From Pampus argenteus (Eukaryota; Chordata; Actinopteri; Scombriformes; Stromateidae): DNA of 64,000 nucleotides. Below are positions 50,500-61,639 of the stretch, one piece after another. The notes beneath the pieces are model-generated. The model was not told where the DNA came from. It did not search any database and saw only the letters and a program-made list of their open reading frames with translations. The translations under genes were made by a program, and so were the position numbers. The number at the start of each line of letters is the position of its first letter. Position 1 is the first letter of the stretch. The DNA lies in the NCBI GenBank assembly GCA_036937835.1, contig CM072879.1:18120001-18184000 (forward strand), read 5' to 3'.

Positions 50500-50900
50500 C
50501 AGACCTTCAGATACTCTCAAGATAACCAACACGAGAACCAAATATCTTCTTCTTTTGGCCACAGGCAGAAAAACTCCTGAAAAACAACAACACTATTCGG
50601 ATCTTTTACTGCATCTCGAGGAAGATCAGCTTTGACAGATAAGAGCCACGTAAAGAAATGTGAGCCAGTGAGGAAAAAGCCTCCTGCAGCACTGATTCTT
50701 TCCACTCTGTGTGAACGTGTGAATTTGTGCGTCTCCTCTAGTCTAGTCCTCCTCTAGTCTTCTGTCTCCGACTCCTCTTATGTTGTCACAGGGTCACGGT
50801 GCATAAAAATCACTGGAGGAGTGATGAGCTGATACAAATCGTGATATAAATGTGCATGAAATTATGCTAATTGCCACTGCAGAATGTCATCACGTGTGGG
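50500..50900. promoter_or_regulatory. Candidate conserved non-coding element
   Basis: Repeat-poor block whose right end reads GTGATATAAATGTGCATGAAATTATGCTAATTGCC, here split as GTGATATAAATG, TGCATGAAATT and ATGCTAATTGCC: overlapping POU/homeodomain-like words. Left part contains CTTTGACAGATAAGAGCC (GATA-like AGATAAG). No coding frame. Confidence 0.33.
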
Positions 50901-51539
50901 ACTGAGATGCAAATACACACATTTATACACACACACACACACACACATAACTCACACACATATAATATATGCAATAAAATCCACACAGCTGTCGAGTTTG
51001 TTCCCTAAAGTAAAGACGCGTTTGTGCTCTTATACGAAACAAACACACAACCTTAAATCTCCCCGGCTGTCAAACCTGCAGCCTGCAGCAGTCTGCAAAC
51101 CAAATTAATATATAATATATATTTTCCAGAAGTTGTTGGAACCAACCAAGATATGTTAGCTTTCCTGCTAGCCTTGTGTTGTCATGGCTACGGTTAGCTA
51201 GTAAACCAGGATGCACACATATAAATATATATATTTTCTCCCTCTGGACAAACAGCCGTCTGCTCATTTAGCAGCAGTCTCACTCTTAACGGGGAGGAAA
51301 ATACCACGGCAACCGAATATGTGGCTGGTCATCGGCGCCGACCTGTCGGGTGGAAACGGAGGCTTCATGCTGTGATGTGTTCAGTTGTGATGAGGACGAA
51401 GCAAACAGGAGCATAAAAGTAACGCAGCCTGACACCTGCACAAGGATTCAGCTCATCTGAATGTCAGGAAGCACTGACGGGAGTTTCAGCCTGAAATCAG
51501 ACACCTACTGTCTCATTTGACACAATTTCCTAAGAAGCT

Positions 51540-51578
<39 letters not shown>

Positions 51579-52599
51579 GGAAATTGCAGGTAATTGAGGT
51601 GTTTGCTAAGAAAAGTAATACCACTTTCACAGGCTGAATACGCTGCAGTTTGCAGCTATTGAAGAGCAATTTTTAGGTGTTTCTGTTCCACAAAAAAATA
51701 AAATTTAAAATGAAACTGAAACTAAAAAGCTACGACTCACAATTTATTAAAAATACATTTAAAAAAAACAAAAAAAACAACCTTGAGTCTTTGAGTTGGT
51801 TATTTTGTTGTCGATTGAGGTTAATATTATCTGATGCTGTCATCAATATAAATACTTTTAAATATACATTTGACGTATTTCATCTGTTACATGGTGAGCC
51901 TTCAAGTCTCATCCTGTCATTCTCAGTTTCAGCTGCTATCCAACACTACAGGCCTATAAAACAATAATAATAATAATAATAATAATAAAACACCTGTCAT
52001 AACTTCTGTAATGATGTATTCAGTCACAAAGCTTGATTTTGATGGAAAGAATAGAGAAAAACAAACTTATTTCCATTCAGTTTCCCTGAATTTAGTCACA
52101 GTCGCTCATCCATCTGTAAAATATGTTTTATGGCCATGAAAAAGTATCATTAACATTTTAAAATTATAATAAATGGTTAAAAACACGACTACGTGCCCGG
52201 TGGATGCCTGGATAAATGTTTCTCTGCCCGTCTCACAGTCAGATAACGTTTATTCTGTCGCGTTGTAGTAAAAACTACTACAGGACATGTATGCTTTTCT
52301 TCCAGTGTTTTTACTCCTGCTGAAACCTTTTTAAACCTCAGCTGTATGAAAACAGATCTATATCACAAAGTTTATCCAGGTTTGAGTGAAGTCAGAGCTG
52401 AAGCATCTTCAAGGATCGGGCTGTCAAGGCCATCTATATAAACTCTTCAAATCCAGTCGCTTTAAAGGATTTTCAACTTTTCACTTCTACTTTCAGATTT
52501 TGATTTGACTTTCTACGTCTCTTCAACATTTAGAGACAACTAAAGCAACATTGATCCCAAAACCGATAAAGTGATGCACATAAAGTCATAATTGTTTCC
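50901..52599. other. Non-coding with minor simple repeats
   Basis: A short CA run at about 50930-50947, TATATA runs at about 51108-51122 and 51543-51574, and (AAT)n at about 51963-51988. No gene seen. Confidence 0.5.
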
Positions 52600-52890
52600 T
52601 GCACAAAGAGACGTTTGATTTAGACGAGAATAAAGAGAGTTTAAGATCATCTGGACGGGAGGAAATAAGAGCCTCATTGACTTTTCCCCAAAAAGCAGAA
52701 GCGCTTAAAAATTGGCTTTATTGGAGAAATGAAGAAAACAGGCCCAATATAAGTGCCTTTGTCTGGACATTATTGTTAAGGTCACCAACAGAGACGAGGT
52801 TCAGCCTCTCTGGCTTGCAGCATTATATCAGCTGATACAGCGCCACATTCATTTTGAATCAATTTAAACCTCTCTACAATCCCAGTGTGT
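52600..52890. promoter_or_regulatory. Candidate conserved non-coding element
   Basis: Strikingly even, repeat-free block with AAAAATTGGCTTTATTGG, CCAATATAAGTGCC, GACATTATTGTTAAGGTCA (SOX-like ATTGTT next to nuclear-receptor-like AAGGTCA) and TTTTGAATCAATTTAAAC. One of the best enhancer-like stretches by eye; conservation untested. Confidence 0.38.
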
Positions 52891-55179
52891 GTAAGTGACT
52901 TGAAATTTTCAGTTTTAGTTTGAAATAAGAAGAATAGACGATGAGCTGAACACCTCTCAGACCGCAGAGCTTAGTGAACACGAGAGTCCTGACAGACGGT
53001 TGAAACAAGGATGAATAATACATATAATCCAGCTTCACTGGCAGTTAGACGCACTGGATTTCTGCTTCTTTTTTTATTTTAAATATGTTATTTTAACATA
53101 AGCAGGCAGCAAATGTGGATCTGCTAAATTCTTCCCTCTCAGCGGACAAACTCGGCTACGAGCTGGGAAACACAGTGAAGCATTTAGCAGCTAAAGAGAC
53201 GAATATTTCCATGAGGAGTCAGCAGAGACCCAAAAGCAGACAGACTGAATGAATAATACTGTAACTTCATCCCTGCTGGATGTATAAATAAACAGCAGTT
53301 TACTCACAGGTTCGCCTTATTAAACTGAAGCACTTGAAAGGTGAAAAAAATATGTCAATGCTGCGAAATCAGGAACTGTAGGTTTTATTTCCCTCCTGCA
53401 GCTGTCGGGTTTTTATGATTAAAAATTATGATTCGGTTGAATAAAAAAAACACACGTTCTCATTGAGAATGAGAAGATGTGTGAAGACTGAAAGTTGAAC
53501 CAGCTTGAAGTTGCTTTTCGCTCCGAGCGTCTAATATCGCTGCAGACGGGTTCAAACCGACGTTAGTTGAAACTCTGATGTGTCTCGTACAGATGCTGAA
53601 TTGCACCTTTGTACGTCGGGATCTGACGTCTGAAGGGAGCGACAAAGCGCCGGCGGGTCTACGACCTTCTAGAGGATAAGTATTAGCTACACATTTGAAA
53701 TGAAATATCCTGAACCGAAACAAAAACCACGATGACCTCTTCTAACCAGCGTCGGGACGAGGAAACTTCATCCACATCTGCTGGAGCCTCAGCTGGTCTG
53801 GCAGAGGCTTCGGCTTTAACTGGATTAACAACAAAAGCCGAGCTCAATAACTAATAGGCCGCTTCTTCCTCCTCTCTGTTCCTCCTTTCTCTTCTCTCTG
53901 CTCCCCTCCATCCTCTCCCCTCTCTCTCCTTCCTTTCAGAGTGAAGCAGAGAGATAATGCTGAACACTTTCATGCCTCCTGCTGAATTAAACATGGGGAG
54001 AACAGCTTGTACTGGGTGCTAAAGCTGAAGCAAAAGAGAAAGAAAGAAAGGAGGATATATACAAGTCCGCCTCTGCACAGGAGTCCTTGGAGTGCTGCTG
54101 GAGAACATTTCTTTACAATTAGGAAGATCTGTTGCTGATAGGCTGAACAGGACAGGCTTTTTTTAACACTAATTGGCTGGTTTGAAAAGGACTGTCAGTC
54201 GTTGTTGGTTGTGAAGTGGCCAATAGCCAAGCGGTGCAGTGGCATAGCACTAAAAAAAATAGAAAATAATAAATTAATAATACTCCTGTGAGGCTTCCTT
54301 CTTCCCACCTCCAGCTTTTATTGTCGGAGCTGTAAATCCCATCTTGCCAATCTCTTATTCCTTTCACACGCTCGCTGTCATCTTTATGCTGCAGCCAACC
54401 GATTGGGCCCCACAAGTAACAGATCTGCTCGTCTCTCCACTCCACACTCAGTGGTGAATAAATGACAGTGTCTCAATGAATAAATAAATAAATAAATAAA
54501 GAAAAAAAAACCCAGTGATGCCTTTTTAATTTCTCAGCAGGCGCTCAGGTTTCAGTTTCTCCAGATTTCTGTGATCTAAGAAGAAAAACTCTCCCTTTCT
54601 CCCGGCCTGTTTGGTATTCCCCAGACGGAGCGCCCAGCTACCACCCTCATCCTCCGTCCTCCGTCCTCTTTCCCTCTGACAGAGCCAAGTGACCTGTTAC
54701 AGCGTCCTCTGCTTAGCATGGACGCCACACATTCACAGCAGCAAGGACGAGACGTTGCAGGGGTTGTGTTCAGGACTGCAACCTCCCAGAGCGCACGCTG
54801 CATGAGGCGGCCGGCAGGCTACAGATCAGACAGGGGCGCTTGTAACGAGCACGACCCCATTTTCAACTCACCGGACAGGCTAGTGTCTCACTCACTGCAG
54901 AAAAAAGGGTTTTTAAAGAAAGTGATATCTTACTTTATGACGAATTAATCTGTTGAGCATTTGAATTATATCATTAGATTTGTTTCAAGGCTGCATTTTG
55001 ATCTGATTTTTTAATCCAACATCACATTTCTTATAATTTACAAACTTTTTCACTTGTTTATGGATTATTTTTTTTTATTTTTTTCAACTCTTCGGTGGTG
55101 ACACGTGTTATATAACAGGTAGCTTCCAGGTGTGATTGTGTACGAGTGTTGAATAAAAAGGCTGTTGCTGTGAAAACTG
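52891..55179. other. Non-coding; GC-richer patch at 54580-54900
   Basis: Unique sequence with C/T-rich tract at about 53866-53940 and an (AAAT)n run at about 54480-54500. The 54580-54900 portion is GC-richer and open in two frames, but no protein domain or splice signals were recognised. Confidence 0.4.
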
Positions 55180-55640
55180 TGCCGGTTAGAGGCAGAGATG
55201 TGGGCGTCTGCTGGTATTTATAGGCTGATAACATGGATCTTCTTAATTAATTACCAGTTTTTCCCACAGAGAATTATTTCTGAATGTTTTTTTTTATTTT
55301 TTTTATTAATTTATTTATTTATTGAAAATGGGTTGTGCAAAACAAAAGTTATGACTGATGATGAGTTTTCTCACTAAGAGTACATGCATGCCACAAGACT
55401 CTGGGACTAATTAGGCGCCAAACTTGCGCTCACAGTAACGTGTTAAGAATCACGGCGCTGCGAGAAACCCCCCCGAGGAAAGATGTGCTGATGAGGCATT
55501 CAGGGACCAAATGGAGGCTAAACGTTTTGGGAGCGAGATCGTAGACTGGAGGCCTTCAACCGTATATTTGACTCTAAATAATGAAAGTCTGAATCGTGGC
55601 GCATGCATAAACCCTTCGGAGTTATAAAAACACACAATAT
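55180..55640. promoter_or_regulatory. Candidate conserved non-coding element
   Basis: TCTTCTTAATTAATTACCAG and GGGACTAATTAGGCGCC are strong homeodomain-type clusters, separated by a T/A-rich run at about 55288-55325. A balanced segment follows to about 55640. No convincing frame. Confidence 0.33.
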
Positions 55641-55862
55641 TTTACTGTAGCGCGTCGATACAATAAACAAGTCCGACTACATGTGACACGTGTGGCAACA
55701 CAAGTTACAGCATGGATGTATTTACTCAGATTAATTGGCAACGTGTCCAAACACATTGTGAGTTATGAAATTAAATTATTGTAACATATAGCAGATATAA
55801 CTCGGACTCTTTTACAGGATAACAGATTGCACGGTGCGTTCAATGTTCAATAACAAGCAGCG

Positions 55863-55869
<7 letters not shown>
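55641..55869. other. Non-coding, no gene seen
   Basis: Unique sequence, no recognised feature. Confidence 0.4.
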
Positions 55870-55923
<54 letters not shown>

Positions 55924-56180
55924 TCAACCCACAGAACATCAGCACAGTAGTTACAGTAAATGTTGACTAATCTTAATTATTATCACGATGTCTTCTTATA
56001 TCGTAGAGAATATCCCGACCTTCATCATCACACCCTCGTCATCGTAAATATTAGTTGTATAGACATTTACTACACCTCCATGATAACGTATGTATGTAAT
56101 TATATAAAAACTGTTAATACCGTACACGCTTTTTTATTTGATTCAACTTTACTTCAAAATGACTCCGGCTACCGACGTTG

Positions 56181-56214
<34 letters not shown>
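55870..56214. repeat. Two (CA)n microsatellites
   Basis: Arrays at 55870-55921 and about 56182-56214 flank about 260 bases of unique AT-rich sequence. Confidence 0.95.
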
Positions 56215-56217
<3 letters not shown>

Positions 56218-56679
56218 TGAACACAGTGTGTGTACTCAGTAAGTGTGTGGTTGTAATGTGATATAGTGGGGCTTTAAAGCAGAGGATGTGCTCAGTTCAG
56301 CTGCTGGAGCATGTAGCACCGGTATCTTCTATAACTCTTCATCTGTGGTTTTTGCTCATCAGGTTTTTGTTTTTTCTTCTTCTTCTATCTTTTGGCCAGC
56401 TGTCTTCTTCTTCTTCTATGATTTCCCTGCTCAGAGCTTCTACGTGTCACCTCGCAGCCACTTAATTTATTTTTAAAAAAAATCTATTTGTTGCTAAAAA
56501 AGACATGATGAGTGAAAATTAATAAGGCAAATGTGTTGTAGAAACATTAAAATGTGTCCCGGTACATTAAATACGAGTGAAACCCTCCAAACCACTCAGC
56601 AGATGCCTCACTTATTTAAAATAAAAAAAGTTCAGTATGATTTGTAGTTCTGCAGCGTACAAAGGAACAATGTTTGGGG
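56215..56679. other. Non-coding, no gene seen
   Basis: T/C-rich (TTC)n-like stretches at about 56376-56420. No gene. Confidence 0.45.
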
Positions 56680-56960
56680 ATTTTATTTTAGACCGCTTTC
56701 ACATCCTCTCTTGAGATGTGGCTTGGACCGTGTTCTTTCTGTCCAATCAGCATACAAAACATGCAATAATCCGGTATATAGCCAGAACATTCTGCGGTAC
56801 ACGGAAAATGAATACATGAAATGCAACGGCCTCAAACAAAGCCGGCGAATATTTTGCCTCGTTGAATGCGACCCAGATAGGAATACAAATACGAGTTATC
56901 CTCTTCTCCCTGCACACACAGTCATTGCGGCACTCATTTAAGCCGCCTATTACGTCAAAT
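56680..56960. promoter_or_regulatory. Candidate conserved non-coding element or short exon
   Basis: Balanced, repeat-free block with GTCCAATCAGCATAC, AACATGCAATAATCCGG and TTACGTCAAATAAAG words. A plus frame of 76 codons (56711-56941) is open across it, but no family is recognisable and no splice pair frames it. A regulatory element seems likelier than coding. Confidence 0.28.
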
Positions 56961-57379
56961 AAAGAGAGAGCAGAATGAGAAAGAGATGTAATGTGTGTGT
57001 GGGACAGAGTGGTAGGAAAAAGCATGAAAATGGTGCAGGATGCAAAGAAATGAGACGAAGAGGGAAACCGAGGCTGAGAAGAGACGGGAAGAAAGAGAAA
57101 GGAAGTCAGAGCACACCGTTTTTTGTTGTTTTTTTGTTTTTTTTTACACATTATATGAATCATTACCAACCCAACGTGGAACTGTGTGAAACCCCCCGAG
57201 GCGCCCAGTGCATCTTTTCAACACTATCACAACAACAACAACATCAAAAACAACAACAATAACAACAACAATAACAACTGTGCTATAGTGAGACGGCGCC
57301 CGATATATAGATGATGCACATCATTAACACCACAGTCAGCCACATATTAGCACAAACTGTGAAGTCTGTTATGTCACTC
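56961..57379. repeat. Purine tract, T run and (CAA)n array
   Basis: Purine-rich to about 57110, T-rich at about 57118-57146, then (CAA)n with variants at about 57229-57278. Confidence 0.85.
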
Positions 57380-57560
57380 AGTTTAGTGGTCAAGAAACCA
57401 GGTGGTGTCACAGGGTGGAGCAGGAAGCCGAGAGTCACCGTCGGCCCGGAAACGAGGGATAAAGTCATCGACATCCATCATCCGCATGACGGGTTCGGCC
57501 GGCGCCTGCAGCACGACATCCACACAAGCTGTTTGGACAGTTTTAGTTGATGTTGAAGTA
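57380..57560 (-). other. GC-rich open stretch, identity unknown
   Basis: GC- and CpG-richer segment just downstream of the nectin stop codon region. The minus frame stays open and its composition is protein-like (Asp/Arg/Pro-rich), with GTGCTGCAG as a possible splice acceptor. I cannot assign a family. It could be an alternative 3' exon of the nectin gene, distal 3' UTR or a regulatory block. Confidence 0.22.
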
Positions 57561-57567
57561 TTTTCTC

Positions 57568-57597
57568 TTTTGTTTGTTTGTTTGTTTGTTTGTTTTG
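57568..57597. repeat. (TTTG)n microsatellite
   Basis: About seven TTTG units. Confidence 0.95.
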
Positions 57598-57951
57598 ACA
57601 CAGGAATAGTGGTTATGTTACTTCCGGCTTTGCAGATTATGTTTTTTTTATGAGATATATATATAAAATACAAACAATGGAGTCACTCGGCACATAATCA
57701 TAATAACACACTTGCAAAGCTAAAGAAACGAGAACATAGCAATAAGCAGCGTCGCATTAAAAGTTGCTGTGGTTTTTGTTTGCTCTTTGCAACAACAAAA
57801 AAACAAAAAACAAAACAAGTCCTCCTTGTTTCTTCATGTTTGGCCGACACTGAATATAACTTGTCTCCATTATACAGTTAAACACAATCACATATTCAGC
57901 CGCAGGTTTCCCTTCATTAGCTTCAGACCAAACCTCTGTTTTAATCCTCTT

Positions 57952-57957
57952 TTTATT
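57952..57957 (-). terminator. Possible distal polyadenylation signal
   Basis: AATAAA on the minus strand about 190 bases past the nectin stop codon. Placement suits a 3' UTR end, but no downstream GU-rich element was demonstrated. Confidence 0.3.
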
Positions 57958-58062
57958 AAATTATACAGTCAGTGTCAAGCGGAGAGGATATACTTGATGG
58001 CATCGAGTCAGTCGGGTTGAATATTAAGCAGGTAGGCGTTTAGCTGATGGACGCGACGTTGA

Positions 58063-58068
58063 TTTATT
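58063..58068 (-). terminator. Possible proximal polyadenylation signal
   Basis: AATAAA on the minus strand about 80 bases past the nectin stop codon. Either this or the site at 57952 could end the transcript; a longer 3' UTR is also possible. Confidence 0.3.
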
Positions 58069-58145
58069 TGGCGGTGGAAGGCGTTGGCTCGGATGATCCT
58101 CGTCTTAAACCATCGCATCTCCTTCTCCTTTCCTGACCTCCCTAC

Positions 58146-58777
58146 TCAGACATAGATGGCAGTCCGGGAAATAACCGAGCCGTCTCTCTGAGACTCCATG
58201 TCATCGTCGAGGTACACGTCCATTTCTTCCTCGTCGCCATGGCCTCGGCGGACGTGATACGTTGGCGGTAGCACGTCCCCACCTCCTCCGACGCCCCCGA
58301 ACGTATCGTACCGCTCTTCGTCTTCTTCCATGCTGTCATCCAAGTCGAACTTCCTCCTCTCACCGTCGTCCAGCTCGGCGCTGAGCAGGATATCATGCGC
58401 GGAGGGGGCGGTGACAGTCGAGGCATGGTGGAGGTGATGATGGTGGTAGTCGTTGGCCTTTTCCGTTAGTGTCCCCGTGGCGTCGCAGCCCTCCCGGTAC
58501 GTGTACATCGGCCCGTTGTTGTTTGCACCAGTCCCGTTCTTGCTATTGTTGCCAGAGCCACCGAAAAGCAGTCGGGCTTTGTTACCATAATCTGTGCCAT
58601 TGCTGCCGCCGCTGCCTGTCGCTATGGAGTCCCCGCTGCTGGGGTAACCGCGCCTCTGTTGCCGGCGGCCACGGGTCAGGAGAACCGCAACGAGTGCAAC
58701 AACCAATAGCAGGGCCAGGAGCGAGCCGATCACGGCGCCCGCCACGACGCCGGCACTGGACGGGTCCTCCAAGGCTT
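58146..58777 (-). CDS. Nectin-family adhesion receptor, terminal exon (transmembrane + cytoplasmic tail)
   Basis: Nectins are Ig-superfamily receptors that join cells by trans-binding and link to actin through afadin at adherens junctions. This exon opens after a long pyrimidine tract and CTGCAG acceptor (exon starts at 58777) in phase 1, the phase typical of Ig-domain genes. It runs in frame to a TGA ending at 58146. Counting residues from the Leu codon at 58772, a Val/Leu/Ala-rich transmembrane helix spans about 8-32. A basic stop-transfer follows (RGRRQQRR, about 34-41), then a Gly/Asn/Ser-rich linker, a His cluster (about 110-116) and an acidic stretch (Asp/Glu, about 138-153). The tail ends DGSVISRTAIYV. 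The last four residues A-I-Y-V fit the A/E-x-Y-V afadin-PDZ ligand, and DGSxIS before it is shared with nectin-1 and nectin-3 tails. The Ala favours a nectin-2-like paralog, but the tail is not close enough for me to fix the paralog. There is no start codon here: the Ig exons lie upstream, beyond the window. Confidence 0.88.
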
Positions 58778-59689
58778 CTGCAGAGGGGATGGAGGGGTTT
58801 GAAGGAGGGATGGAAAAATGGGTGGAGGAAAAGAAAAAGGAAGGAATTGATGGCTGTCTTGCTCAGTTTTGGAGGAGGCAGAGGTATTCACAGTTCTTCT
58901 TGTATTGTAAGTGTGCTGTAGTGATAGTCTTCTTCTATGTGTGTTACAATCCTCTTACAAGTGTGTAGTAATGTTCTTCTCAGTGTAATCCCTCGGTGAG
59001 GGTGCAGTCAGTCATTGCTGGGATCAGGCTGAATGGGACTCATTCACTCTCCCCAAATAGCTCGTTGCATTGCATTCTGCAGACATTTTCCTCTATACAC
59101 ATGTCAGTCCAGCTGCTGGCACTTCAGTTTTTGTCGCCCCGCCCCCCTTTGACAGCCGGTGGGGGGGGGGCTTTACTACTGTAACGATCCTTTGTTTTAT
59201 ACTTCATGTTGGTGTGAGCCAAGTTTGCCTCTCCGCTCTTGTTTCAGTTGAAGACTGAAACAAAAAAGGAGAGACGGGAGTTTACAGCTAGAGCAAAAAA
59301 AAAACAAAAAAAAGAAGTTTGTTTTACGCCTCGTGCTGTCTCTGCCGTGGGTTCAAGGTATCGGCCCAGCAGAGACACACAAACAGACGTACACACACAC
59401 TCACAGATATACAGGACGGACAGGCAGAGGGGTTATTTGAAGAGGGTCAGTGAAAACTAGCACACAGTCGCTTCTGGAAAGTGTCACAATGTTCAACATC
59501 CCTCAAGCTCTCTCATTTTTCCTTCTGCTTCTTTCCCAGCCTCCTAATTACCCACTCCTCATCCTCCTCATTCCTCTCTTATCGGCCAGCTAGCCAAGCC
59601 ACAGGACCGAGCGATCGCCCGCTGTCAACTCAAGACCGAGTCCAGATCTCACTGATCGGAAGTACACAAAGGTAAAAGGTTCACACTGC

Positions 59690-60470
59690 GGAGAAAGACT
59701 CGTGCCAGGACATTTTTAAGAGGATTCTCTGCAGGAAGATCAGAGAGTCCTGGCTCAGATAGCGTAGGATTTGAACAAGCGGATTCACGCTGGGCTAAAA
59801 AGAAGAGAAAAGAAAGTGTCAAACCAAGCAAGAGGAAATGTTGAGCCTATACTGCAGGACAGCACAAGGCCAGCTAATGTTCCCCCCCCCCTGTGAATTG
59901 CATGCAGATTTTTTCTTTGAGGTGGAGCAAGGGCAGAACAGCAGGGAAATCTGACTCCCTTCCTGTTTTATGCAAATAACAGCAAGGATCTGCCAGCGCT
60001 CCTGGCAAACACAGCAGCGAACGCCAATCAAACAATCTGAGCTCAGCTGAAATGAGCACTTTGTGTGGGTCATGTGCCAGGGCAACACCACTGACGTCCA
60101 ATGTGATTCCAGCAAAATCGCATTGGACGTCAAATAATGATCTGTATGCCGCTGACAAAATTGAGTTATGCTAACAAAATCAGAGCCTGGATGGAGATGT
60201 CTCTGATTCATACAAATTGTTCATTCTGAGGGTGTAGGAGAGGAAAAAAAGGGAGGAGATGAAAGAGGAGAAGAAGGGAGCGAGAGGAGAGAAAATGCTC
60301 TGGTCTCACATGGGGATGCAGGAGGGTTATGCCAGGGTGAGACAGACGGCTTGGGGGGAATGAGGCGGGACTCTTGGGACAGGATATGATGTCTAAATTA
60401 GGGGACAGTGCCTGGTGATATCCAATCGAAGTGACAGAAGGCATTAAGGGTGATGAATCCAACTTCTCCT
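59690..60470. promoter_or_regulatory. Candidate intronic regulatory block
   Basis: Repeat-poor block within the inferred intron. It contains TTTTATGCAAATAACAGC (octamer ATGCAAAT), CAATTGAATT-free balanced sequence, CGCCAATCAAACAATC and the CRE/CCAAT hairpin at 60092-60132. A minus frame of 130 codons (59819-60211) is open, but shows no Ig hallmarks. Likely an enhancer rather than an exon, on texture alone. Confidence 0.35.
60092..60132. promoter_or_regulatory. CRE/CCAAT inverted repeat (hairpin)
   Basis: TGACGTCCAATGTGAT (60092-60107) and ATCGCATTGGACGTCA (60117-60132) are inverted copies with one mismatch over 16 bases and a 9-base spacer. Each arm carries TGACGTC (CREB/ATF core) overlapping CCAAT (NF-Y core). 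The structure is certain from sequence; the proposed binding of CREB/ATF or NF-Y is inference. It could also form an RNA stem in the nectin pre-mRNA. Confidence 0.6.
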
Positions 60471-60940
60471 GTCCTAGTTTTCACTCTCTGCAAACTTACT
60501 GCAAACACAGCATGTGGGCAAGAATGTTATTTACATTAATTATGACATTTATAATAAAAAATATTAGATAATATTAGAGTGAGAGACAGCTGGATAATGG
60601 CGTTTTTTTTGTGGAAGGTCTTCATTGGCTGTCTCTTATTCTGTATAAGCTACAGCTGTCATGGACATTTTTTCAATAAATCTTCAGTCACATGCAGGAG
60701 CAGCTCGATTTTCTCTCCAATTTGCCTTCAAAGTGCGACGCTGATTGATGATAACTGATATTTAAACAGAAATTATCTCGTGTGAAAGAACTTTATGTGT
60801 GACGACTGGAAAGTAACAGTGTCATTATAATTTTGTCATACTTTTATTACATACTGCATGTTGCTATCTTGGTCTATTATTCTGTACACACATATATTGC
60901 ATGTCTTGATCTTCCTGTGGTTGTTTCCATTTTTTCCACC

Positions 60941-61042
60941 ATTAAAGGGTTTATTATGGGATTTGAGTCGAGGGTCTACAGATAGAGGATGTATAAAGCC
61001 CCCCCTGAGGTGAATTTGTGATTAGTGATATTGGGCTATATG
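60941..61042 (+). mobile_element. 3' tail of an L2/Maui-type LINE
   Basis: ATTAAAGGGTTTATTATGGG, GAGTCGAGGGTCTACAGATAG, AAAGCCCCCCCTGAGGTG and AATTTGTGATTAGTGATATT-GGGCTATA follow the order of the 3' UTR of fish L2-type LINEs, whose tail reads TGTGATATTGGGCTATACAAAT. Only the last ~100 bases remain, a heavily 5'-truncated insertion. Confidence 0.6.
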
Positions 61043-61639
61043 CAACGTTAACCAACGAGCCCCCTGTAACCGGGGTTTGTGATTGGCAGGATGTAAAATG
61101 GGATGGACCCCAGAGGACTTGACAGGGATGGTTGGGGTTAAGTTAAAAGTCTCCTGCAGCCTGAGATAAGAGGCGGTGGGTGTGCGTCCTCAATCACAAA
61201 CACATTTAAACTACGACCATGTCAGTTTCACGTGGGTCAACTTTTAATACAACGTCAGAGCAACACGGATATCTTTTTTTTTTGTTGTTGCAGTTGAAAT
61301 AAGAATAATGCGTAGATGTAAGATCAATGGTGCACAGGATCATCATAACACCACATGATCCTTTTAGAGTGAAAATATAAAGTGCATCTACGTATTAAAA
61401 AAAAAAAAAAATCAGACACAAGGTTTCTGCAGGCGCTCTCTGACATTGTTCATTACAATCTAAAACACTAATAGATCCTCGATCAGCTCTGACATATATA
61501 TGCCAGATGCATGATCAACGTCAGTGTCAAAACCTCGTCAAACGCCCTGAGATGCTTCAGTAAACACTCTCCTGTGAACATATTTTGCCAAAAAAAAAAA
61601 AGAAAAAAGAAAAAAGCAGAGAGACTATCGTTAGCAAGA

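Noticed and set aside
54235..54260. GGTGCAGTGGCATAGCAC as a tRNA-SINE A-box
   Set aside because: No B-box follows at normal spacing; probably coincidence.
54119..54445. 108-codon minus frame with a hydrophobic segment
   Set aside because: The hydrophobic part comes from a T/A-rich run; no family and no splice context.
58469..58921. 150-codon plus-strand frame
   Set aside because: Antisense shadow of the nectin tail exon.
59819..60211. Nectin Ig-domain exon
   Set aside because: The frame has Cys and Trp but not the Ig pattern (Cys-Trp spacing, DxGxYxC); it overlaps a hairpin and motif-rich block, so it is more likely intronic regulatory DNA.
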